DNA from: an uncultured Caulobacterales bacterium
Lineage (GTDB): Bacteria; Pseudomonadota; Alphaproteobacteria; Caulobacterales; Maricaulaceae
Direction of reading: 5' to 3'
Assembly: GCA_938009235.1 (NCBI GenBank)
Contig: CALLIK010000006.1
Coordinates: forward strand, 62,001 to 126,000
DNA: 64,000 nucleotides
The notes beneath the pieces are model-generated. The model was not told where the DNA came from. It did not search any database and saw only the letters and a list, made by a program, of their open reading frames with translations. Positions 18,270-26,676 of the stretch are shown here, one piece after another (within the stretch, counting starts at the first letter, position 1; each line of letters opens with the position of its first letter). Both the position numbers and the translations under genes were made by a program.

Positions 18270-18548
18270 TTAACTTTCATCGTCTTCGACCCACTCATAT
18301 AGTTCACTAAATCCGGATGCTTCAGCAATTTGGTTCCAGTCCGTTTCAATTTCGTCCGCAGGTTGAACCCAAAAAAGCGTGGCCGCCACAGCCATAGCTG
18401 CAACGCCTCCCATTGCCCACCAAGGTCGACGAGATTGACTGTCATTCGCTGGCGCTGATGATTCCGCTGCAGCCAAAATTCGTATCGATAGATCTGCGCG
18501 CGGCGCAGGAGGCGCGTTATTGGAGAGCATATGATTAAGGTCGGTCAT
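18270..18548 (-). CDS. Probable membrane anti-sigma factor, small
   Basis: Protein of 92 residues: a short cytoplasmic N-terminus (about 1-42, including APPAPRADLSIRILAAAES), one membrane helix near 43-64 (WWAMGGVAAMAVAATLFWV) and an acidic C-terminal tail rich in Glu and Asp. Its start overlaps the sigma factor stop by 4 bp, so it is co-translated, which is the usual arrangement for an anti-sigma partner. No zinc-binding HxxxCxxC motif is present. The role is inferred from membrane topology and operon position. Confidence 0.6.
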   Translation of the reverse strand: MTDLNHMLSNNAPPAPRADLSIRILAAAESSAPANDSQSRRPWWAMGGVAAMAVAATLFWVQPADEIETDWNQIAEASGFSELYEWVEDDES

Positions 18549-19102
18549 AGTGTGAGACTCGCTTTCTCATTCATCAGGTTGGATTTTAATTTTGAACGGG
18601 CCCGTGATAGAAGGCTTTCGTAGGCTTTTTCGCTGACACCTAAGGCGGATGCACCTTCGCTTTGGCTCGCATGTTGGTAATATGACAGTACCAACGCCGC
18701 ACGTTGGCGTTCTGGCAAGGTCAAAATAGCAGCTTGAACGCGCTGTGCTATTTCTGATCGCACAAGACTAATATCAGCACTCGGCGTGAGGTCTGGACGG
18801 TCCGGCACAGCGTCAGAGTAAATTGGTTTTTTACGTCTTCGCTCGTCGATACATAATCGTGTCGCAACGCGGCGCAACCACGTCAGAATGGTCGCTCCGC
18901 CATCATTGCTCCAGCGCGGTGCAGCTTGCCAAAACCTAAGAAAGGTTTCCTGAGAAATATCTTCCGCTTGCGTTCGGTCGCCTGTCATGTGCCAAGCCAA
19001 AGCATGCACTCGATTTAGATGTCTGTCCATTAAGGCCGCCAAAGCAGCGGACTCTCCTGCCCGCAATGAGGGCAGGAGGTCGATATCAGGATCTTGTTTC
19101 AT
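18545..19102 (-). CDS. ECF sigma factor (sigma-70 family)
   Basis: RNA polymerase sigma subunit of 185 residues with region 2 (HLNRVHALAWHMTGDRTQAEDISQETFLRFW near 28-58) and region 4 (LPERQRAALVLSYYQHASQSEGASALGVSEKAYESLLSRAR near 131-171), separated by a polar linker with no extra domain. It turns on an extracytoplasmic-stress regulon when freed from its anti-sigma partner. It is the second gene of an operon: an exported EF-hand protein lies 17 bp upstream and the membrane partner overlaps downstream. This points to a signal involving calcium or another divalent ion at the cell surface, which is inference. Confidence 0.9.
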   Translation of the reverse strand: MKQDPDIDLLPSLRAGESAALAALMDRHLNRVHALAWHMTGDRTQAEDISQETFLRFWQAAPRWSNDGGATILTWLRRVATRLCIDERRRKKPIYSDAVPDRPDLTPSADISLVRSEIAQRVQAAILTLPERQRAALVLSYYQHASQSEGASALGVSEKAYESLLSRARSKLKSNLMNEKASLTL

Positions 19103-19119
19103 AAGGTTTGATGGCAGGG

Positions 19120-19752
19120 TTATTGCTCGCCTTGCATTTTACGTCTGCCTTTTTGACCTTTGCGTTTGCCGCCTTCGCCTTTGACTAAGACGCCGTCGCC
19201 ATTTGCGTCCATGCGGACAAATAGCTGGTCAGATACGGCAATGTGCTCTTCGAGCGAAACGAAACCGTCTTCATTTGCATCAGGCTTTGGGCGATCTGCT
19301 CGACGTGATTTTTTGTCACCACGTTTTGCGTCTCGTCCTTTTTTGAATTCACCTTGCATGGCTGTGCGTTCAGTTTCGCTGAGTTGACCATCTAGGTTCG
19401 TGTCAAACTTTTCGAGTATTTCAGCGCGGCGTTCCGCTTTTCGAACGTCTTGTGCGTTTCTCTTTTCGTCCATTTCTGCGCGGGAAATACTGCCATCTTT
19501 GTCAGTATCTAAGCGTTCAAATTTACGACTTTCGCGCTTGTCGCGACGCGCTTGTTTCAAAGCTTTACGTTCGTCTTCGCTCAGTAAATTATCACCATTG
19601 GTGTCTGCGACTGTAAAGCGATCCACTGCGGTTTGCGTGAATTCAGCTCTTGTGACTTGGCCGTCTTGGTTCAAGTCGGCTTTTGGACTAGCTGCAATCA
19701 AAAGCGCCGCGCCTGAAGCCATCAATGCTGTGGTAAGTAGTGTGCGTTTCAT
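19120..19752 (-). CDS. Exported EF-hand protein with about six calcium-binding loops
   Basis: Protein of 210 residues with a signal peptide (MKRTLLTTALMASGAALLIAA). Six loops of EF-hand type follow: DLNQDGQVTRAEF, DTNGDNLLSEDE, DTDKDGSISRAEM, DTNLDGQLSETE, DANEDGFVSLEE and DANGDGVLVKGE, all with Asp/Asn/Gly at the expected metal-binding positions. The intervening helices and tail are rich in Lys, Arg and Glu. The start at 19752 was chosen over an upstream in-frame Met (19788) because AGGAG sits just before it and the signal peptide begins here. It leads the operon with the ECF sigma factor and its likely anti-sigma partner, so it may be a calcium sensor or a target of that sigma factor. Confidence 0.85.
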   Translation of the reverse strand: MKRTLLTTALMASGAALLIAASPKADLNQDGQVTRAEFTQTAVDRFTVADTNGDNLLSEDERKALKQARRDKRESRKFERLDTDKDGSISRAEMDEKRNAQDVRKAERRAEILEKFDTNLDGQLSETERTAMQGEFKKGRDAKRGDKKSRRADRPKPDANEDGFVSLEEHIAVSDQLFVRMDANGDGVLVKGEGGKRKGQKGRRKMQGEQ

Positions 19753-19875
19753 TTTCGTCTCCTGTATGAAGGTCTTACACACTAACACACGGACGAAAGC
19801 AGTAAATCCTTCGCGAAAACTGAAAATTATTTTTGAGACATTGCCTTAGCGCGAGCTAGACTTCCGCAACATCTA

Positions 19876-20586
19876 TTAGGCGACGACGGCTTGGCGTTCC
19901 ACGTGATCTCGCATTTGCTCCAGGAGCCGCATTTCTATGTGCATGTCATCAATATGCCCGCCATAGGGCATAGGCGCCCCTAAATGCTCTCGGACTGTAT
20001 CTGACAGCATCAATGCTGTTTCTACAGCATCACACCGATCTCCAGTCGAGAGAATGACGGGGTCGAAACCAGCATCACGACGACGGACAGCATCTACCAT
20101 CCAGAACGCGCGCATAAAGCTGTCCCCTTGCGTATCATAAGTCATAATGGACACATCGGATGCCGCCCCTAGACGTACATGCGCAGGCGTACAGCCAGCC
20201 TCTGGTACGACGAATACCCAGTCGTAGGACAGTGATAATGCGGCTAGAAGACCTAATGCGTCCTCGAGGCTTTGTGAGCCAACTGCGCCAGCAGTGAAAT
20301 GTTCATTCGATGTCACATAAAGGGCATCACGAGCCTGTGCTTCACCACGTGCCACGTCGTCCAAAGTTCGAGCATATACAATACCAGCGCTTTGAAGGAG
20401 TTTTCCGCCTATAGCATCCAAAACCAAAACAGTTTCGCCATAGCTTGCAGCTTCTCGACCTAGTTTCACCACGAGGTCAAAAGTCGCTTCAGCTTCGCCA
20501 CTGGCAGTGTACAGACTTACCAACCGGCAAGCTGGTTCATAGCGATCTTTTTGAGCCCTAATGGGCGTATGTTTTAATCGAGTCAT
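19876..20586 (-). CDS. MinD/ParA-like protein lacking the P-loop
   Basis: Protein of 236 residues with the fold pattern of deviant Walker A ATPases of the MinD/FlhG group but no ATP-binding loop. Where the family has KGGVGKT it reads TASGEAEATF near 27-36, followed by the strand ETVLVLDAIGG, where MinD has LLIDxDxG. The later strand YDWVFVVPEAG also has the wrong residues for hydrolysis. The C-terminal half (FMRAFWMVDAVRRR) keeps the helical pattern. It may be a non-catalytic partner of an ATPase, perhaps in cell polarity or flagellar placement; that is inference from the neighbouring ctrA and sciP genes. No relative was named with confidence. Confidence 0.5.
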   Translation of the reverse strand: MTRLKHTPIRAQKDRYEPACRLVSLYTASGEAEATFDLVVKLGREAASYGETVLVLDAIGGKLLQSAGIVYARTLDDVARGEAQARDALYVTSNEHFTAGAVGSQSLEDALGLLAALSLSYDWVFVVPEAGCTPAHVRLGAASDVSIMTYDTQGDSFMRAFWMVDAVRRRDAGFDPVILSTGDRCDAVETALMLSDTVREHLGAPMPYGGHIDDMHIEMRLLEQMRDHVERQAVVA

Positions 20587-20767
20587 ATCGCCCTTTCGCC
20601 TTCAAATAATATCAATTGGGTCTTTTCCCGTTCCACAATGTATAATCATTACGGGCTAAATATTGGCGAATAAGCTTGGTAAAATAAGAGTAACTTCACG
20701 ATTATGATGGCTAAAAAACTGTGAATTTAAGCCTTTGAAATGTAGGTTCTGAACGTGAGTCTCAGGC

Positions 20768-20801
20768 AAAAAAAAACCGTCCGGGGGGATGGACGGTTTT
20801 T
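20768..20801 (-). terminator. Terminator downstream of sciP
   Basis: A perfect 10-bp stem (AAAACCGTCC / GGACGGTTTT) with an A-run on one side and a T-run on the other, so it can work on both strands. It separates sciP from the MinD-like gene. The rest of the 237-bp gap before the MinD-like gene holds nothing recognised. Confidence 0.88.
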
Positions 20802-20823
20802 GAAATTGTAGTGTGAATTTAGT

Positions 20824-21096
20824 CTAGCGGTATTGTTGTACCCGAGTTGTCCGAAGCCCGGCAATGCCGTGGCTTTCGATAGAACGCTGCCAAGACATAA
20901 ATTCTTCTGCCGTAAGGCTGTAGCGCTCTAGCGCTCCATCTAAGGTTAGTAGTCCGCCTCTTACGGCTGCGACGACTTCAGCTTTACGTCGGATGACCCA
21001 CCGTACAGTATTAGGTTTCGGGAGATCAGCCAAAGTCAGAGGTGTGCCCTCTGGTCCAATGACCACATTCTCGCGCTTTATTTTGCGTTCTAGCAT
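20824..21096 (-). CDS. sciP: CtrA inhibitor SciP (DUF1153)
   Basis: Small regulator of 90 residues that binds CtrA and DNA and blocks CtrA-driven transcription in swarmer cells. Seen: IGPEGTPLTLADLPKPNT near 13-30, the hallmark RWVIRRKAEVVAAVRGGLL near 32-50, a helix-turn-helix-like ERYSLTAEEFMSWQ, and the C-terminal GLRTTRVQQYR. The start at 21096 was preferred because it gives the family length and is preceded by AGGAATGG; an in-frame ATG at 21153 would add 19 residues of no evident conservation. The upstream region carries four GANTC sites. Confidence 0.93.
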   Translation of the reverse strand: MLERKIKRENVVIGPEGTPLTLADLPKPNTVRWVIRRKAEVVAAVRGGLLTLDGALERYSLTAEEFMSWQRSIESHGIAGLRTTRVQQYR

Positions 21097-21231
21097 GTTT
21101 TGCCCATTCCTATGGTTCGCCCACTCTGAACCCGTTTTTGTTGTGTCATTCATGTAAGCGACAGGGTCTTAAAAACAGTTTAAGGAAATCTGGAAAAATC
21201 GTTTAGATACAATCGTTTACGAAGGTTAATG

Positions 21232-21293
21232 GAATCGGAATTATCGTTAACAGAGCCTTACTCGAATCGGCAGCGAATTGATTCTATTGAGTC
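21232..21293. promoter_or_regulatory. Cluster of four GANTC (CcrM) sites between sciP and mnmA
   Basis: GAATC at 21232, GAATC at 21264, GATTC at 21280 and GAGTC at 21289: four sites in 62 bp, where chance would give about one per 256 bp. A GTTAAC word at 21246 and TTAA words at 21226 and 21247 lie among them and may be CtrA half-sites. In Caulobacter the CcrM methyltransferase and GcrA act through such sites. Control of sciP, and possibly mnmA, by methylation state is inferred. Confidence 0.6.
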
Positions 21294-21384
21294 TTTTCTT
21301 CCGTCTTGGTGCCGCACCTGTATCGACTTGAGACAGAACGCCCTCTATATGCGCCTATGAAAAAGATTCATTTTTTTGGATAAA

Positions 21385-22539
21385 ATGTCAGAAACGTTGA
21401 AAATATCAAAAAACTCGCTTGGGTTTATGAAACCCGAGGTTGAAACTCGTGTTGTTGTCGCGATGAGTGGTGGTGTAGATAGCTCTGTTTGCGCGGCATT
21501 GCTCGCACGAGAGGGCTATGATGTCATCGGTGTGACGTTACAGCTCTATGATCATGGCGAAGCTATCAAGAAAGCGAAGTCATGTTGTGCAGGGCAAGAT
21601 ATCTATGATGCCAAGCGCGTTGCCGAAGATATGGGCTTCCCTCACTATGTCTTGGATTATGAATCCAACTTCCGTGAGCAAGTGATCGAGGATTTTGCAG
21701 ATACCTATCTCAAGGGTGCAACGCCTATTCCATGTGTGCGGTGCAATCAGACTGTGAAGTTCAAAGATCTCTTACAGGTTGCCAAAGACCTTGGAGCTGA
21801 TTGTATGGCGACGGGTCATTATATCAAACGTATCGAGGGAGAGAACGGAGCAGAATTGCATCGCGCTTATGATGGAGGCAAAGATCAGTCTTACTTCCTC
21901 TTTGCGACAACGCGCGCACAGTTGGATTTCCTACGCTTTCCGTTGGGGCATCTGGATAAGAGCGAGACACGTCGTTTAGCTGTCGAGTTAGGCCTCAACG
22001 TCGCAGCAAAACCAGACAGTCAGGATATCTGCTTTGTTCCAACGGGAAAATATACGGATGTCATTGAGAAAATCCGTCCTGAGGCAGCTAACCCTGGCGA
22101 TATGGTACATCAAGATGGAACTGTCTTGGGGCGTCATCGTGGGATTATGTATTATACAATCGGCCAGCGCCGTGGATTGGGCCTTAAAGATGGATCGGGG
22201 TCAGACCCGCTGTTCGTTGTCGCGATTGATGCAGAGAAGCATCAAGTGATTGTGGGACCGCGTTCCGCGTTGGACCGTGATACGCTTTGGATGGATGATG
22301 TGAACTGGTTGGGTGAAGGCGAATTTGGTGCGCATCTGGACGGGACGAAAATTCGTGTAAAAGTGCGATCAACGCGTCCGCCTGCTGGGGCTCGCTTAGA
22401 ATTACGCGGTAATCAGATGGTCGTCGTTCTGGATGAAGCCGATGTGGGGCTATCGCCGGGGCAAGCTTGCGTGTTTTATGAAGACCGTAACGACGCGGCG
22501 CGGACGCTGGGTGGCGGGTGGATTACGAAAACTGCCTAA
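21385..22539 (+). CDS. mnmA: tRNA-specific 2-thiouridylase MnmA
   Basis: Cytoplasmic enzyme (about 384 residues) that adds sulfur to the wobble uridine of tRNA-Glu, -Gln and -Lys. Seen: the ATP pyrophosphatase loop [10 protein letters not shown] near 26-35, the catalytic cysteine in PCVRCNQ near 118, [17 protein letters not shown] with the second cysteine near 213, and GQRRGLGL in the central domain. The ATG at 21385 was preferred to a TTG three codons upstream. The upstream region is shared with sciP on the opposite strand. Confidence 0.95.
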   Translation: MSETLKISKNSLGFMKPEVETRVVVAMSGGVDSSVCAALLAREGYDVIGVTLQLYDHGEAIKKAKSCCAGQDIYDAKRVAEDMGFPHYVLDYESNFREQVIEDFADTYLKGATPIPCVRCNQTVKFKDLLQVAKDLGADCMATGHYIKRIEGENGAELHRAYDGGKDQSYFLFATTRAQLDFLRFPLGHLDKSETRRLAVELGLNVAAKPDSQDICFVPTGKYTDVIEKIRPEAANPGDMVHQDGTVLGRHRGIMYYTIGQRRGLGLKDGSGSDPLFVVAIDAEKHQVIVGPRSALDRDTLWMDDVNWLGEGEFGAHLDGTKIRVKVRSTRPPAGARLELRGNQMVVVLDEADVGLSPGQACVFYEDRNDAARTLGGGWITKTA

Positions 22540-22633
22540 ATTATAAACGTCGTCAAATATCTCACGGCTCATTAACGAGTTCTCCATTAAATTATACTTT
22601 AAGTTGTTTTAATAACCAATTTAGGAGACACGC

Positions 22634-22837
22634 ATGGCTATCATGAAAACAATCGAAGTCCTTAGCGAAAGCAGCAAGAGCTTTGAAAACGCCATCGAGC
22701 ATGCCGTGGAGCGGACAAGTAAAACGGTCAAAAATATCCGATCCGCTTATGTGAATGAAATGTCTACTTCTATCAAGAGCAACAAAATTGACAAATATCG
22801 CGTGAATGTGAAGATCACTTTCGAAGTTGGCGATTAA
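22634..22837 (+). CDS. Dodecin family flavin-binding protein
   Basis: Small protein of 67 residues that fits dodecin, a twelve-subunit shell that stores or buffers flavin. Seen: IEVLSESSKSFENAIEHAVERTSKTVKNI near 6-34, VNEM near 40-43 and the closing strand YRVNVKITFEVGD, the usual pattern of one helix and three strands. A Gly-rich flavin contact cannot be judged from sequence alone. AGGAGAC precedes the start and a terminator follows. Confidence 0.88.
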   Translation: MAIMKTIEVLSESSKSFENAIEHAVERTSKTVKNIRSAYVNEMSTSIKSNKIDKYRVNVKITFEVGD

Positions 22838-22869
22838 TCTTTCCAACTTCTGACTTGAAAACGAATGCG

Positions 22870-22901
22870 GAGCTGTCACTTAATAAGGGCAGCTCTTTTT
22901 T
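22870..22901 (+). terminator. Terminator of the dodecin gene
   Basis: Stem GAGCTGTC / GGCAGCTC (one G-U pair) followed by six T, about 32 bp after the dodecin stop. Confidence 0.8.
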
Positions 22902-22915
22902 ATGGACATACTCTC

Positions 22916-23125
22916 ATGCTGGATTCTCTAAATTTCACTCCACGTGAAGTCATCGTCATTCTTGTGGCTTTCTCTATGGTCTTTGTATTGCTGCGTGTTT
23001 TCCGCCGCGACACGCTGGCTGACAAGAAGCGCCAAGACATTGAAATCAAGCGTGCAGCTTTGATCGCGAAACGTAAAGCTCAGGCTCAAGAGGCCGCGAA
23101 AGGCGGCGCTGAAGGGAAAGAATAA
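22916..23125 (+). CDS. Small single-pass membrane protein of unknown function
   Basis: Protein of 69 residues with a hydrophobic segment near 10-27 (REVIVILVAFSMVFVLL) and a Lys/Arg/Ala-rich tail (KKRQDIEIKRAALIAKRKAQAQEAAKGG) that would lie in the cytoplasm and form a helix. Start at ATG 22916 because the upstream in-frame stretch overlaps the dodecin terminator. No family recognised. Its 15-bp distance from the terminator T-run suggests its own weak promoter or read-through. Confidence 0.6.
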   Translation: MLDSLNFTPREVIVILVAFSMVFVLLRVFRRDTLADKKRQDIEIKRAALIAKRKAQAQEAAKGGAEGKE

Positions 23126-23260
23126 TTCTTCTAGCGGTCATTACTGCACTATAGTATGGCTTGGCCGCTCAGACGACTGAGAGCTAGACTCGCTTAAAGT
23201 TGGGATCGTTTGACGTCACGAGCCGTCTATTTGACCGTGACGCCGTTGAAGTTTTATCAA

Positions 23261-24145
23261 TTAAGCCAAAGCTGTTTCGAATACCGCCAACATCCGCGCC
23301 CACGCTTTATCGGCTGCGGTTTCATTATAGACTGCGCTGTCTGGTGGGCACCAACCGTGTTGCGTGCCTTCGTAGACTTCGATTTCCGCTTTATTCGCTG
23401 TTGCAGAGAAGGCGTTTTTTAAGACTGTCTTATTCTCTGTATCACGTGCGTCGTCATTGGCCGCAATCGCGATGAGGTAATCAGCGGTCATTGTCGGTAT
23501 AAGTAAGTGTGGGCTATTAGGTTTGTCTGTGGCTAATCCACCGCCGTGGAATGATGCGCCTGCGCCAATGCGGTCTGGCAGGGTTGAGGCCGTTATCATC
23601 GTCATAGGGCCGCCCATGCAATAGCCTGTCGTCCCGATCTGGCGGGATGTATCCACGGCTGGCTGCGCGTCTAACCATGCGACAAAGGCTTTGGCATCTG
23701 TTCCGTTCGTGTCTTGGCTGAGTGCGCGTGCATAGGGCACGATTTTTTCGCGAATACCTGGGTCGCGGAACGTCTGCCCGACTTCAACTAAGGGGGCTTT
23801 GACTTGCCGGTAATAGGGATTGACGACGAGGGCGGCATAGCCATCAGCCGCTAGTCGTTTTGCCATCATTTTAAAAGCAGGGCGCAGGCCAACAATATCA
23901 GGCCATATGAGGACAGCCGCATGTGCGCCCGTGGTTGGATGTGCGAAATACGCATCAGCGGTCCCGTCTGGCGTGTCGATCATGACATCGGACTCGGTGA
24001 TGCCTTCCGCGGCTTCACCTGGGGCGCAACCTGCAAAGGCGAGTGAAATGGCTGCTCCGCCTGCTAGTAGGTTGAAATCTCGTCGCGTTAGAAGTTTTTC
24101 GTAAAAGCCTTGGTTTTCTAGTTCGGTGATATCATCGCACATCAA
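23261..24145 (-). CDS. Dienelactone hydrolase family protein, Tat-exported lipoprotein
   Basis: Alpha/beta hydrolase of 294 residues. The N-terminus carries a twin-arginine signal (TRRDFNLL near 20-27) and a possible lipobox (FAGC, Cys40), so it is probably folded before export and membrane-anchored. The nucleophile is Cys176 in GYCMGG, as in dienelactone hydrolase, and the catalytic His lies in GTQHGWCP near the C-terminus. Substrate unknown; cyclic-ester or general esterase activity is likely. Stands alone in its transcription unit. Confidence 0.85.
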   Translation of the reverse strand: MMCDDITELENQGFYEKLLTRRDFNLLAGGAAISLAFAGCAPGEAAEGITESDVMIDTPDGTADAYFAHPTTGAHAAVLIWPDIVGLRPAFKMMAKRLAADGYAALVVNPYYRQVKAPLVEVGQTFRDPGIREKIVPYARALSQDTNGTDAKAFVAWLDAQPAVDTSRQIGTTGYCMGGPMTMITASTLPDRIGAGASFHGGGLATDKPNSPHLLIPTMTADYLIAIAANDDARDTENKTVLKNAFSATANKAEIEVYEGTQHGWCPPDSAVYNETAADKAWARMLAVFETALA

Positions 24146-24205
24146 ATCTCTCCTCAGGTGGAGAGACTAGGCTATGACAAATACAATGTGTCTGGCAAGT
24201 GCGAC

Positions 24206-25849
24206 TTAGTGCCCGCCGCCAAACACGCCTGTACGTACGCGGTAATCTGATGCGATTTCATATTCTGGATCATCATCTGAATCGATCATGAGCTGACCTG
24301 CGCGGTTCAGCAACTTGTGACAATCACGGGTTAAGTGACGCAGACGAATGGCTTTACCGGCTTGTGTATATTTGGCAGCAAGACCTTCAATGGCTTGAAG
24401 TGCGGATTGGTCAACAACACGAGAATTCGCAAAATCTACGATGACCTCATCTGGGTCATTCTTCACGTCGAATAATTCGTTGAATCCTTCAATGGAGCCA
24501 AAGAATAACGGGCCTTCAATTTTGTAGACTTTTGCTTCGCCTTCGCTCTCTGTGTTGGCGTCGATGCGGCGGGCCGCATTCCAAGCATAAGCTAGCGCCG
24601 AGACAATGACGCCGACGACAACGGCAACGGCAAGATCGTGATACACAGTGACGACAGTCACGAGTACAATGACGAGCGCGTCAATCAAAGGGATGCGCCG
24701 CATGATCGTCAGGGACTGCCATGCGAATGTGCCGATCACGACCATGAACATAACGCCGACCAACGCTGCGAGCGGGATCATGCCGATAAATTTTGAACCA
24801 AAGAGGATAAAGGCAAGGAGAAAGAGAGAGGCACTGATACCTGACAGGCGCGTACGGCCACCAGATTTCACGTTGATCATGGATTGCCCGATCATCGCGC
24901 AGCCGCCCATGCCGCCGAAGAAGCCTGTGACTGTATTCGCAAGACCTTGAGCGACACATTCTTTTGACGCGCCGCCGCGCTCTTCTTTAATCTCGCCGAC
25001 GAGGTTCAGTGTCAGCAAGCTCTCAATGAGGCCAATCGCAGCAAGGATAAGGGCGTAAGGGAAAATGATCTGCAGCGTTTCCAGATTGAATGGAACCGCT
25101 GGGATGTGGACAGACGGCAAACCGCCTTTGATAGACGCAAGGTTACTGACGGTCTGAACATCAAGATTAAATCCGATGACAAGCGCGGTGACGATACCAA
25201 TGCCGACAAGCGGAGCAGGTACGGCTTTCGTGACTTTAGGTGTAACCCAAATGAGAAACATCGTCAGGACGACAAGGCCGAGCATGAGTAGCATTGGCGT
25301 ACCCGTCAGCCATGTGCCTTCTAATATATGGAAAGGGCCATAATGCTCACCCGGAATACGGACGGGCGGGGCAGACTGGAACTGCGAAAGCTGCGCCATG
25401 CCAATGACAATGGCGAGACCGTTTACAAAGCCAAGCATAACAGGATGCGGTACCAGTCTGATGAATTTTCCGAGCTTAAAAAGGCCTGCTCCAATTTGCA
25501 TAATGCCCATTAATACAACTGTCGCGAACAAATACTCAACGCCGTGATCTGCCACAAGCGCAACCATAACCACAGCCAACGCACCCGTTGCGCCAGAAAT
25601 CATGCCAGGGCGTCCGCCAATTAATGCGGTGATCAGCCCAACAATAAAGGCAGCATAGAGTCCAACAAGAGGCTCAACCCCTGCAACAAAGGCAAAGGCC
25701 ACAGCTTCGGGAACCAACGCTAAGGCAACGGTCAATCCTGCGAGGAGTTCGACCTTGATGCGGTTAGGCGTAAAGGTCAGCTGCCCAGAGCGATTAGGCG
25801 CTGGAACAGAGATAGAGTTTGCGAAGGCCGCGAGTGTTGAACGGATCAT
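24206..25849 (-). CDS. SulP family anion transporter with STAS domain
   Basis: Inner-membrane anion transporter of 547 residues with about 10-12 helices, followed by a C-terminal STAS domain (about residues 435-540, with VIVDFANSRVVDQSALQAI). SulP proteins carry sulfate, bicarbonate or other anions, often with sodium or protons. The signature DxxxFGGMGGCAMIGQS stretch typical of this group is visible near 310-320. It lies 120 bp from phoB, but a shared role in phosphate response is not indicated by the sequence. Confidence 0.9.
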   Translation of the reverse strand: MIRSTLAAFANSISVPAPNRSGQLTFTPNRIKVELLAGLTVALALVPEAVAFAFVAGVEPLVGLYAAFIVGLITALIGGRPGMISGATGALAVVMVALVADHGVEYLFATVVLMGIMQIGAGLFKLGKFIRLVPHPVMLGFVNGLAIVIGMAQLSQFQSAPPVRIPGEHYGPFHILEGTWLTGTPMLLMLGLVVLTMFLIWVTPKVTKAVPAPLVGIGIVTALVIGFNLDVQTVSNLASIKGGLPSVHIPAVPFNLETLQIIFPYALILAAIGLIESLLTLNLVGEIKEERGGASKECVAQGLANTVTGFFGGMGGCAMIGQSMINVKSGGRTRLSGISASLFLLAFILFGSKFIGMIPLAALVGVMFMVVIGTFAWQSLTIMRRIPLIDALVIVLVTVVTVYHDLAVAVVVGVIVSALAYAWNAARRIDANTESEGEAKVYKIEGPLFFGSIEGFNELFDVKNDPDEVIVDFANSRVVDQSALQAIEGLAAKYTQAGKAIRLRHLTRDCHKLLNRAGQLMIDSDDDPEYEIASDYRVRTGVFGGGH

Positions 25850-25969
25850 GTATTTTTACCGAGTGATGGATTTTGCGCGGCTTAGGCCCGCAGTCCCATC
25901 AGGGCAAGCGTTCGGTCTGCTTTCTCTGCTTAGAGGTGTGAGGGCTTGCGGCTGTTTAGCGGTTTGAGG

Positions 25970-26659
25970 TCAGCCTTCTGGGCGAAGGGCGTAACCCGCC
26001 GAGCGCACAGTACGGATCGGGTCTTTACGGTCGATGATTTTCAAAGCTTTACGTAAGCGTCCAATATGAACGTCGACAGTTCTGACTTCAACATAGACGT
26101 CGTGCCCCCAAACTGCATCCAATAATTGTTCACGCGAGAACACTTGTTCAGGGCGGCGCATGAAATGTTCGAGTAAACGAAATTCCGTTGGACCTAAGTG
26201 AATGTCGCTCCCAGCGCGGGCAACACGATGTGTTTTTGTATAAATCTGCAAATCTCCGACACGGATTACGTCAGACAAGACATTTGACTGTGTTCGTCGA
26301 AGTAAGGCGCGGATGCGTGCGAATAATTCAGGTATGGAAAAGGGTTTAACCAGATAATCATCTGCCCCAAAGTCTAGCCCTGTCACGCGGTCATCTTCTT
26401 CCCCTCTGGCTGAGAGCATGATGATCGGCACTGTGGTTGTCGCGTCTTTGAGTCTGAGGCGGCGACAAACTTCAACGCCTGAAAGTTTAGGCAGCATCCA
26501 GTCCAAAAGGATCAGATCTGGCACACGCTCTTTCACCATCAGTAATGCCATGTCTCCATCTTCAGCCAAAGCCGTCTCAAAACCTTCACGTTGGAGGTTG
26601 TACTCCAATAAAGTTGAAATGGCAGTCTCGTCTTCGACGATGAGAACATAGGGTGTCAT
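25970..26659 (-). CDS. phoB: Phosphate regulon response regulator PhoB
   Basis: OmpR-type regulator of 229 residues. Receiver domain with Asp53 in LLDWMLPKLSG and Lys in KPFSIPEL, then a winged-helix domain with LGPTEFRLLEHFMRRPEQVFSREQLL near 151-176. It lies 17 bp downstream of phoR and is cotranscribed with it, so the pair is assigned as PhoR-PhoB rather than another OmpR system. No pst or phoU gene is in the window. Confidence 0.88.
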   Translation of the reverse strand: MTPYVLIVEDETAISTLLEYNLQREGFETALAEDGDMALLMVKERVPDLILLDWMLPKLSGVEVCRRLRLKDATTTVPIIMLSARGEEDDRVTGLDFGADDYLVKPFSIPELFARIRALLRRTQSNVLSDVIRVGDLQIYTKTHRVARAGSDIHLGPTEFRLLEHFMRRPEQVFSREQLLDAVWGHDVYVEVRTVDVHIGRLRKALKIIDRKDPIRTVRSAGYALRPEG

Positions 26660-26676
26660 AAATATATCTACTTAAT

